This document shows, piece by piece, positions 50,501 through 56,983 of a stretch of DNA of 64,000 nucleotides. Position numbers and translations under genes: made by a program. Source of the stretch: Chaetorhynchus papuensis (taxonomy: Eukaryota; Chordata; Aves; Passeriformes; Rhipiduridae); the NCBI GenBank assembly GCA_013396525.1, contig VWYX01000365.1, forward strand, positions 62,001 through 126,000, in the 5' to 3' direction. Under the pieces are notes generated by a model. That model was given only the letters and a program-made list of their open reading frames with translations. It was not told where the DNA came from and did no database searches. Each line of letters begins with the position of its first letter. The first letter of the stretch is position 1.

Positions 50501-53061
50501 GACCAGTGCAGCTGCTAGGATAGGATGAATCCTTAGGAATATGTCCTGGAAGATTCCAGGGATGCAGGGTGTCTGCTCCTTAGGCTGCTGAGCCACCAAA
50601 GCACGAGCAGGTGAGGAAGGAAAGCTTTGCTGTGGAAGCCATGAGGATCCTGCCCGGGCCTTGCACACAGCCACGTTCTCCCTGGTGGCAGAGCTGTGCT
50701 TTAGCAGTGTGCCCAGCCCTGCCACACTGGCACTGCCAGGCCAGCTTCCCGCAGTGCAGAGAGGGGCTTCTTGGTGCTAGAAGGAAATATTTGTGCAATA
50801 GGAAGTGACAAATGCGAGGCCACCCCACTGATCTGGTTCAATGTTGCATTGAATCACTTAAAAGCACTTTATTTTTAACTGCTTGTGATTGAATCACATC
50901 CTGCTACAAGGGGTCTGTCAAAAATGAGCAAGATCTGGGTAGCCTGGGTCAGGAATCTCTGATTTCAGAGGTTGCCTCGTGGATTTAAACAACACGTATG
51001 TTGATCTGCTGTCTAAAATCACACAAATTGTGTAGCAAATGTAGCTGCTCACGTGTCAGTGGGTTGTTTAGTACAGCTGTGGTTCAGATCTAAAGAAAAG
51101 TACATTGTCCAATGGTGTCCTCCTGTTTGGGTCGCTGCTGTTCCCATCTGCTCCTGTTGTGTGTGATGTGTAGATCAGGTGTGATGGTTACAGTACCCAC
51201 TGCTTTTGTTGCTCTGGTTGATCCCCAAGACCTGTGAGTTGTGGTTTGCTGGTGCTGTGCTCCAGTTAAATGTTGGAGATGGACATCTGGCAATCTCATG
51301 ACCTAGAACACCACATTGCTAAAAAAGATTATTTCTGAAAAGTGTCTAACAGCAACTTTCTTCAAAAGGAAACTAGGCATTGATTTAAAATTTTCCAATA
51401 CTGCAAACACTGGAAGCTGTAAGAGCTGGCGTTGGTTTCATGTGGAACTGTGTGTTCTCTCTGCAGTTTTTGAGGAACCTGAAGATCCTAGCAGCAGATC
51501 ATTTTTTTCAGAAATAATATCCTCGATATCTGATGTGAAATTCAGCCACAGCGGGCGATACATGATGACAAGAGACTACCTGTCTGTCAAGGTGTGGGAC
51601 CTCAACATGGAGAACAGGCCCGTGGAGACCTACCAGGTAGGGCATTGGCGTGTCCTGGGCTGTCCCTTGTGTCCCCGTGCCCCGTGTGCGTGTCCAACGC
51701 GTGTCCTGTCCCCAGGTGCACGAGTACCTGCGCAGCAAGCTGTGCTCCCTGTACGAGAACGACTGCATCTTCGACAAGTTCGAGTGCTGCTGGAACGGCC
51801 CCGACAGGTGAGGGGCTCGGGGGGCTCGGGGGCCTCGGCACCAGGAGCTTGGGGTCCAGCCTGGAGAGGGCCCGAGCTGGGTGCTCTGAACAGGAGGGGG
51901 CAAACTGCCCAAGTCACTGAGGGCAGAAATCCAGAAATGCCCCTGGAGCAGGCAGTTTGCACAGACAAGGTTGCTGGGCTATCCCTGCCCCTGTGCTCAG
52001 AGCTGGGCCCAGCACAGGAGGGACCTGGAGCTGCTGGAGCCAGGCCAGAGGAGGCACCAGGTGGTCAGAGGGATGGAGCAGCTGTGCTGGGAGAAGAGGC
52101 TGGGATAGCTGGGGGTGTTCACCTGGAGAGGAGAAGCTCCAGGGTGGCCTCACAGTGCCTGAAGGGGCCAACAAGAAACATGGAGAGAGACTATTCACAA
52201 GGGCCTGGAGTGCCAGGACAAAGCAGGAATGGCTTCCCAGTGCCAGAGGGCAGGGCTGGATGGGATCTTGGGCAGGAATTGTTCCCTGGGAGGGTGGGCA
52301 GGCCCTGGCACAGGGTGCCCAGAGCAGCTGTGGCTGCCCCTGGATCCCTGGCAGTGCCCAAGGCCAGGCTGGACATTGGGGCTGGGAGCAGCCTGGGACA
52401 GTGGGAGGTGTCCCTGCCATGGCAGGGGTGGCACTGGGTGGGCTTTGGGGTCCCTCCCCACCCAAACCAGTCTGTGACTTCTGTTGACATGGGACAAAGG
52501 GGTAGAGGAGCACCAGGAAAACCTGCTTTGCTCATGTTCAGATGAACAAAGTGTGACTGAGCTGAGTGCCAGTGGCAGGAGGGGAGAGTGGGGAACACCT
52601 GCTCAGAGAGAAGTGGTGCAGTGGAAGCAGTGCTGAAGTCCCAGGGGAATTGAGCAGGTGTCCAATGGAGAGGAGGGGAATGCCATGGAATGCCATGAAC
52701 ATGGTCTGACAGTCACGTGTAAGAGAGAGAGGAGGGGGTGGATTTTATTTCTAACAAGATCTGCCTTTTTCCTTGAACCAGTACAATCATGACTGGATCT
52801 TACAACAACTTCTTCCGGACGTTTGAGCGGAACACGCACCGGGACACCACCCTGGAGGCGTCCCGGGAGAGCAGCAAACCTCGTGCCATCCTAAAGCCAC
52901 GCAAAGTGTGCACAACTGGGAAGAGGAAGAAGGACGAAATTACCGTTGACAGTCTGGACTTCAACAAGAAGATTCTGCACACAGCATGGCACCCCTCGGA
53001 GAACATCATCGCTGTAGCTGCCACCAATAACTTGTATTTATTCCAGGAAAAGATTAACTAA
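32550..53061 (+). CDS. PPP2R2D: PP2A regulatory subunit B, B55-delta (ten coding exons)
   Basis: B55-delta is a substrate-targeting subunit of the PP2A trimer. In vertebrates it opposes CDK1 at mitotic entry and exit and is inhibited by Greatwall-phosphorylated ENSA/ARPP19. Exons are 32550-32556, 32784-32879, 42993-43090, 45262-45427, 46477-46589, 48668-48845, 49964-50128, 51467-51636, 51716-51807 and 52782-53061. They join in frame to 1365 bases (454 residues plus stop), against 453 for human as I recall it. The product is a seven-bladed WD40 propeller with both PR55 signatures, EFDYLKSLEIEEKIN (residues 90-104) and NAHTYHINSISVNSD (181-195), and ends in Lys-Ile-Asn. The choice of delta over alpha rests on Lys-Ser-Arg-Pro at 69-72, Thr-Leu-Lys-Pro at 163-166, and the neighbouring BNIP3 (BNIP3L sits beside PPP2R2A). 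All introns are GT-AG. Codon use is strongly mosaic, and intron 8 is only 79 bases long. Confidence 0.97.
32784..32879 (+). CDS. PPP2R2D: PPP2R2D coding exon 2
   Basis: It follows the acceptor ccctccgcag and ends at donor gtgagg. It encodes residues 3-34: a Gly-rich variable N-terminus, then Val-Gln-Trp-Ser-Phe and the family-conserved Gln-Val-Lys-Gly-Ala-Ile-Asp-Glu-Asp-Val-Ala-Glu. The extra Val-Ala-Arg-Ala-Gly-Gly-Asp segment looks lineage-specific. Intron 1 is 227 bases and very GC-rich. Confidence 0.95.
32880..36514 (+). other. PPP2R2D intron 2, left part
   Basis: The intron starts with donor gtgagg inside the CpG island. It holds a CR1 copy at 33038-33545 and a T run at 34053-34073. 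I see nothing else recognisable. Confidence 0.7.
33038..33545 (-). repeat. CR1 LINE 3' UTR, about 0.5 kb, antisense in intron 2
   Basis: This is a classic galliform/passerine-type CR1 in reverse orientation. It begins near 'gctggggttggaggggacc' and runs through 'tttctggccgttgctccttg' and 'ctctccagtagctccttgac' to 'ggagcccagaactgggcac'. It belongs to a different, probably older subfamily than most copies in this window. Confidence 0.9.
36517..36665 (+). repeat. CR1 LINE 3' end in intron 2
   Basis: The forward terminal block: 'ggttgcccagagaagctgtg', 'gggatggtggaaggtgtccc', and 'aaaccaggctgggattcc'. It is a 5'-truncated copy. Confidence 0.85.
36666..42992 (+). other. PPP2R2D intron 2, right part
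   Basis: A two-copy 22-base repeat (cctggtgctgctgcccgg...) is at 37549-37592. The longest sense open frame, 40339-40809 (156 residues), has no recognisable family. No exon, RNA gene or other transposon was recognised in these 6.3 kb. The intron ends with the acceptor ttctctttacag. Confidence 0.6.
42993..43090 (+). CDS. PPP2R2D: PPP2R2D coding exon 3
   Basis: It encodes residues 35-67, from Ala-Asp-Ile-Ile-Ser to Arg-Glu-Gln-Glu, including the first propeller strand with Thr-Gly-Asp-Lys-Gly-Gly-Arg. In B55-alpha the equivalent Lys48 contacts substrates. Only 6 of 33 codons end in G or C. Donor gtcagt. Confidence 0.97.
43091..45261 (+). other. PPP2R2D intron 3
   Basis: 2171 bases with an A run at about 43284-43296. 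No named repeat, RNA gene or alternative exon was recognised. Confidence 0.6.
45262..45427 (+). CDS. PPP2R2D: PPP2R2D coding exon 4
   Basis: It encodes residues 68-122. It carries the delta-type Lys-Ser-Arg-Pro at its start and PR55 signature 1 at residues 90-104. Acceptor ttttcttgcag, donor gtaagg. 22 of 55 codons end in G or C. Confidence 0.98.
45428..46476 (+). other. PPP2R2D intron 4
   Basis: 1049 bases. A short forward CR1 tail (ttggactcatgtcttcaagg, ending 'aactattctatgg') is at about 45645-45722. I see nothing else. Confidence 0.6.
45645..45722 (+). repeat. CR1 LINE 3' tail fragment
   Basis: The forward terminal 75 bases of a CR1, ending in the octamer-like 'attctatg'. The upstream part is unrecognisable. 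Confidence 0.65.
46477..46589 (+). CDS. PPP2R2D: PPP2R2D coding exon 5
   Basis: It encodes residues 123-160, including a WD-type strand ending Ile-Lys-Leu-Trp-Lys. Only 8 of 38 codons end in G or C, the opposite of the next exon. Acceptor ttggttttag, donor gtacgt. Confidence 0.97.
46590..48667 (+). other. PPP2R2D intron 5
   Basis: 2078 bases. A CR1 ORF2 fragment occupies 48358-48560, about 100 bases before exon 6. The rest, including open frames at 46900-47800 on both strands, shows nothing recognisable. Confidence 0.6.
48358..48560 (+). repeat. CR1 LINE ORF2 (reverse transcriptase end) fragment
   Basis: The strings 'gggctcagtggtggcgcc', 'agtctttattgatgatctgg' and 'gatctgctggagggcagg' match the C-terminal reverse transcriptase part of CR1 ORF2 (Phe-Ile-Asp-Asp-Leu-type coding), forward strand. 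The frame is broken, so it is a dead fragment. It comes from a different region of the element than all the 3' UTR copies here. Confidence 0.72.
48668..48845 (+). CDS. PPP2R2D: PPP2R2D coding exon 6
   Basis: It encodes residues 161-219, including PR55 signature 2 (181-195) and the substrate-contacting Ser-Ala-Asp-Asp loop (201-204). 55 of 59 codons end in G or C. Residue 197 is Ala where the family member I recall has Glu, and 214-217 reads Val-Thr-Asn-Arg where Ile-Thr-Asp-Arg is usual. Donor gtatcc. Confidence 0.97.
48846..49963 (+). other. PPP2R2D intron 6
   Basis: 1118 bases. A forward CR1 copy lies at 49595-49804 and ends 160 bases before exon 7. I see nothing else. Confidence 0.6.
49595..49804 (+). 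repeat. CR1 LINE 3' end in intron 6
   Basis: The forward copy has 'agtggcttcccactgccag', 'gagggtgggcaggccctgg', and 'gaccattctggggttctgtg' at its 3' tail. Confidence 0.88.
49964..50128 (+). CDS. PPP2R2D: PPP2R2D coding exon 7
   Basis: It encodes residues 220-274, Asn-Ile-Val-Asp-Ile-Lys through Asp-Gln-His-Ser-Lys. All 55 codons end in G or C. Acceptor agctgtggcag, donor gtgagt. Confidence 0.97.
50129..51466 (+). other. PPP2R2D intron 7
   Basis: 1338 bases. The first 60 are pyrimidine-rich (ccttcctccctcccttcc). No repeat or alternative exon was recognised. Confidence 0.6.
51467..51636 (+). CDS. PPP2R2D: PPP2R2D coding exon 8
   Basis: It encodes residues 275-331, Phe-Phe-Glu-Glu-Pro-Glu-Asp through Val-Glu-Thr-Tyr-Gln. 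The first 25 codons are AT-ending (6 of 25 end in G/C) and the remaining 32 are GC-ending (28 of 32). The switch falls at about position 51540. Donor gtaggg. Confidence 0.97.
51716..51807 (+). CDS. PPP2R2D: PPP2R2D coding exon 9
   Basis: It encodes residues 332-361, Val-His-Glu-Tyr-Leu-Arg-Ser through Trp-Asn-Gly-Pro-Asp. All 30 codons end in G or C. It is separated from exon 8 by an intron of only 79 bases (51637-51715). Confidence 0.97.
51808..52781 (+). other. PPP2R2D intron 9
   Basis: 974 bases, half of it the forward CR1 copy at 52001-52482. Acceptor ccttgaaccag. Confidence 0.65.
52001..52482 (+). repeat. CR1 LINE 3' UTR, about 0.48 kb, in intron 9
   Basis: The most complete forward copy. 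It starts at 'gggcccagcacaggaggg', passes 'ggccaacaagaaacatgg' and 'ccatggcaggggtggcactg', and ends at 'aaaccagtctgtgacttc'. It serves as the local reference for the truncated copies elsewhere. Confidence 0.92.
52782..53061 (+). CDS. PPP2R2D: PPP2R2D coding exon 10 and stop
   Basis: It encodes residues 362-454: the last propeller blade, Met-Thr-Gly-Ser-Tyr-Asn-Asn-Phe-Phe, a basic Gly-Lys-Arg-Lys-Lys-Asp-Glu loop, His-Thr-Ala-Trp-His-Pro and the C-terminal Glu-Lys-Ile-Asn. The stop codon TAA is at 53059-53061. Confidence 0.98.
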
Positions 53062-53615
53062 GGATGGCTGCCCGCGGACAGAGTCTCGTCTCGCATAGTT
53101 CAGCTCAGTTGTTTATCTGTAACAGAAGGCCTTGTTGTCCTGTCAGTGAGGAACATTGATGCACTTACTTCCCTTGAGCTATCGGAGAGCATCTGGCCTG
53201 GCTTTGAGTTCCTGGCGTGGTTCTGCCTTCGGTGGGGTGGGAGCGTCCACGCGGCTTTCGGGGAGGACCCTCCGAGGCAGAATTGGTGGACAGTGCTCAA
53301 TGAGGCCAACACTCAAAACAAATGTATTTATTGATGTCTGAGCCTTCCTTTCCAGTTTATAGACCAAAAAATTTAACACCTGAGAAGAAAAAGTTGTCAT
53401 AAAAGTGTAATTTCTCTCTCTCGCTCTCTCTGCTGTAATATTTGGGCCTTTCAGAACATTTCTCGTGCTTGACGCCTGTACATTCCTCCTTGGGCCTGGG
53501 GCCAGGGTCTGCCCTCGGAGCACTGTGGCAGGGCTTGAGGTGGGGTCTAGGCAGGTGTCCATGGCTATTTACTCACCAACTGTACCTATAACCACACCTT
53601 TGGTGGAAACCACTT

Positions 53616-53621
53616 AATAAA
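53616..53621 (+). terminator. PPP2R2D proximal poly(A) signal
   Basis: AATAAA in 'cacttaataaataacagc', about 555 bases after the stop codon. Confidence 0.6.
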
Positions 53622-54780
53622 TAACAGCCTCTCAAACGTGTTCTTAGAGCTGGAGGGATGTATTCAGTCTTCTTTTTGTATTGCATGTCCTGAGCTGGTG
53701 CAGAACAGTTCCGGTGGCGCCTCTGACAGGGTTTGCCCCAAAACACCCAAGTTTTTGGCAGACTAATACAAACTTTTTTGTGTAGTATTTCAGATTCTAA
53801 ATTTAGAGTTTCCATGGCATTGTCATAGAGTTGGAGTTGCACTGGATTTTTTGTCAAAGGCTCTGTGTGTGCCAAGTAGGAGATGGAAAGGGTCCTAGAA
53901 ACATCCACAGCCTTAACCAAGTGTCGGCCTTGCACGGAGGGAACCGAAACATCGACACCTTCTCTGCTTTGAGGATAAAAATGCAGCTTCTCTGGTGCAT
54001 CTCACCCTCAGCCAGAGACAGACCTGACGTGCATTATGGTTTTTAACCTTTTTAGTATTTGTCACGAAGGGAACAGTTTATTTTAAGTATTTGGCGTAGT
54101 ATCTTGTATTTCCCACTGCAGCTCCAGAGCCACTCCGGGCTGTGCCACGGCACGGCCGGGCTGGGCTGCCCAGGGAGGGCCACACCGAGCCTGAGCTGGC
54201 GGGACAGCGGCTGCTGGAGCTCTCTTGCTCACTTGTTTTAAGCCTTAGGTACTGTTTCTTTTTTTGTTGGGTTTTTGTTTTTTTTTTTTTCTTCCAAAGA
54301 GGCCTAAATCACATCCCCTTCCCCCGGATGAGCCCGGGGCCAAAGGGCCCCGGAGCTGCTGGCATGTCCAGCAGCCCCCGGCAGCCTGAGGCTGCACTCT
54401 GCCATGTGCCTGCAGCCTGGGAATTCTTTCCCAGAGCCCCAAGCTTTCCCCCAGCAAGTCCCAAGTGTGGTTACACTCCGTTTTCCCTGGAACAAAGGCG
54501 TGTTCCAGTCCCAAGAGCAAACCGTGGCCGTCCCACCCCTCCCGGTACCGCCCCCCGAGCCGCTGGGTCCCAGGCAGGTGGGAAGGACAAACCCTGAGGT
54601 TCTCCAGGAAAGGTTCAGTTCAGTGAGTCCCATGCTGTACGTTGGTTGTGACACTTTGGAACGCTGGAGATGTGGAACTGGGGGGTCGCTGAAGCGTTGA
54701 TCCAGCCGCGTTCCCAACGCCCGCTCGAGCTGATCCGTGGGGTTGTACATAATTGTTCAGTTCTTTTGACCAAAAAGTTT

Positions 54781-54786
54781 AATAAA
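54781..54786 (+). terminator. PPP2R2D distal poly(A) signal
   Basis: AATAAA in 'agtttaataaattttaaatg', followed within 35 bases by the GT-rich 'ctccctgtgttttg', a typical downstream element. Confidence 0.75.
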
Positions 54787-55177
54787 TTTTAAATGTTTAC
54801 CTGGCCGTGCTCCCTGTGTTTTGACAACATTTCCTTCTGTGTGGGAGGGAGTTGGCTGGATGGGCCAGCCCAAGGGGGGATGTGTTTCCAGCTGGGATGG
54901 TTGGTTTGGAGTGGCCAGAGCTGCTGCCAGTGCTCCAGGACACAGCAGCGCTGGCTGGTGTGGATCTATTCCTTCAGCAAATGTAAGTGGAATATCAGTA
55001 AAAAGGATATGATGGAATCTCCTATTCTATAGCCCTGTTTGCTTGTACCACTTTCAATTAGTTTTTGACTATTCCTATGGAATTTTTATCCTTTTCATTT
55101 TATGTAAAACCAGATTTTAGTGTCAATTTTGATAAAACTGCTGCCTAGTGGAGCACCCTGCTCTAGTGAAAGGTTGT

Positions 55178-55250
55178 GCCCCCCATGGCAGGGGTGGAAC
55201 TGGATGGGCTTTAAGGTCCTTCCCAATGTAAATCCTTTGGGATTGTGTTT
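55178..55250 (+). repeat. CR1 LINE 3' tail fragment
   Basis: The forward terminal block 'ccatggcaggggtggaactg', 'gatgggctttaaggtcc', ending 'ctttgggattgtgt'. About 70 bases. Confidence 0.75.
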
Positions 55251-55607
55251 CTGCCCCATGGCTGTGGGCAGTTCCACCCACAGAAGGTCAAGGACATGGG
55301 CTCAGCCCCTCGGTGATAATCATGTCATGAAATTCTAATTAAAATCCACATCAGTGAGGAATGAGTGAGCATGGAACATTTCAGGACCCCTGAGCCCTCC
55401 CTGTGCCTGAGCAGGAGCCGGCGCAGCCCCAGGGGCCTGACCTGGGGGACAGTGGCAGTCAGAAAGGGACACTGCAGTTTAACCCCTTCCCAGCTCCAAC
55501 CAAAGCCCAAACATTTGCTCAGCAGCGTTTGCTGCTCAGTCCCACAGGAAACAGAAGTGGCACCGGAGCATTGGGGGGTTCTGATCCCACCTTTGCTTTT
55601 GGCTCCA

Positions 55608-55840
55608 GCCTCAGGGCGGGGTTTGGATTGGAGATTAGGAAAAATTCCTTCCTGGAAAGGGCTGCCCAGGCCTGGCACAGCTGCCCAGGGCAGCGGTGGA
55701 ATCCCCATCCCTGGAGGGATTTCACAGCCCTGTGGATGTGGCACTTGGGGACATGGGGCAGTGGTGGCCTGGGCAGTGCTGGGAATGGTTGGGCTCCATG
55801 GTCTCAGAGTTTTTCCAGCCTCAACAATTCCATGGTTTTC
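55608..55840 (+). repeat. CR1 LINE 3' end
   Basis: The forward copy: 'gattaggaaaaattccttcc', 'catccctggagggatttcac', 'ctgggaatggttgggctcc', and 'cctcaacaattccatgg'. It is the same subfamily as 1520 and 13563. Confidence 0.88.
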
Positions 55841-56049
55841 AGCTCCTCGGGAGCATCGCACCCCTGTGTGTGTGTGAGCAATGAGTGCAGGTTACCCAGG
55901 GCCTGCTGAGGTTGGTTTCATGCTGTTTCTATGGAAACTTCTCAATTCCGTGTCAGTGAGGTGACCAGTGAGAAAGGGGCAGGTGGAGGCCAGGAGCCCC
56001 ATCAGCCCCTTTCAGCTGTTACCAGAGAAAAAGGAATGAGGAAACTCTG

Positions 56050-56931
56050 AGTTCACCAGGAACCTTTTTATTTAAATATATAAAACATGGTATTTTGGCA
56101 AACATTCATTTTCTCATTAAATAAGGTAAAATCACTGAAGGGAAAGGCATTGCATCAGTAAAAACCAAGGAGAAGCCACCCTGTGGTTCATCTGCCCAGG
56201 GCTGGGGTCAGGTGCAGATTTATATGGGACAGGTAAAGCCTGTGAAGCAACAGCCTGCGGTAGGTACAGCAGAGAACTTGGAGTAACTTCCAGGGGTTAA
56301 ATAAATGTCCTGGCAAAAGCAGCTTTTAGTAGGCACTAAATCCAAATTCTACCTCTGAACTAGGACAAACTGATGGAGTTTTACCCATGTGCTCATCTCT
56401 TCCCACTGTGTCTCAACATTTCACACCTCCCTCCAAAGTGAACTAAGCAACTACCACCAGAGGAAAAACTGCCCAGGGCCGGTGGCAGCCCCTGGGAGTT
56501 CCCGCATCGATCCCTAAGGCCACTCGTAGTTTGGGCTGATCCTTCCCTGTGGGGGCTGCAGGAGCGGTGCCAACGTTCCCACCCACAGGCACAGGAGCGG
56601 GCGGGATGGGCACGGCCCAGCACAAGGGCTGCTGAAAGCTGGGATTGATTGAAACACGGAGCTGCTCTAATTCTCAGGTACTTCACTACAAAGCACTAAG
56701 GGACATTACAGCATCTGCCACGTGCTCTAGGGATTGATCCAGCAGGGATTGATCCAGAAGGCTCTATGTGACACGGGAGCTCCAGCGTCTCCCTTCCCAT
56801 TTTTAGACTAAACTAAAACAGGACACGGACAGGACACACACACGACGGCGCCACGACCAGCTCCCCCCTCCTCTGCACCTCCTGCGCTCCAGCTGAGTCT
56901 GCTTTGCTCCAGTTCCTCCATCCCGGTGCCT
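56050..56931 (-). other. BNIP3 3' UTR
   Basis: About 0.88 kb between the stop codon and the poly(A) signal. No repeat or structured element was recognised. Confidence 0.65.
56067..56072 (-). terminator. BNIP3 poly(A) signal
   Basis: Forward TTTATT, that is AATAAA on the - strand, 860 bases beyond the stop codon. Confidence 0.65.
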
Positions 56932-56983
56932 CTAGAAGGTGCTGCTGGAAGCTGTGGTGGTCAGGCGCCTCCCGATGTAAATC
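56932..56983 (-). CDS. BNIP3: BNIP3 coding exon 6 and stop
   Basis: It encodes residues 188-204, Gly-Ile-Tyr-Ile-Gly-Arg-Arg-Leu and a Thr/Ser-rich tail ending Ser-Thr-Phe, then TAG (56934-56932). The tail is two residues longer than the human form I recall. Acceptor ctgcccgcag. Confidence 0.95.

Larger units (their letters stand above)
53062..54805 (+). other. PPP2R2D 3' UTR
   Basis: About 1.7 kb from the stop codon to just past the second poly(A) signal. It contains a CT-rich run at 53412-53432 and T runs at 54259-54291. Use of the first signal would give a 0.57 kb UTR, and the second 1.74 kb. Confidence 0.7.
54806..56049. other. Interval between the convergent genes
   Basis: About 1.25 kb. 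It holds two forward CR1 copies (55178-55250 and 55608-55840) and otherwise nothing recognisable. Confidence 0.65.

Noticed and set aside
51316..52545. A single 409-residue + strand frame
   Set aside because: It merges PPP2R2D exon 8 with two introns, a frame-shifted exon 9 and a CR1 copy. The true gene splices at 51636 and 51807.
32550..53061. Assignment as PPP2R2A (B55-alpha) instead of PPP2R2D
   Set aside because: Alpha and delta are very similar, but Lys-Ser-Arg-Pro in exon 4, Thr-Leu-Lys-Pro in exon 6 and the BNIP3 (not BNIP3L) neighbour favour delta.
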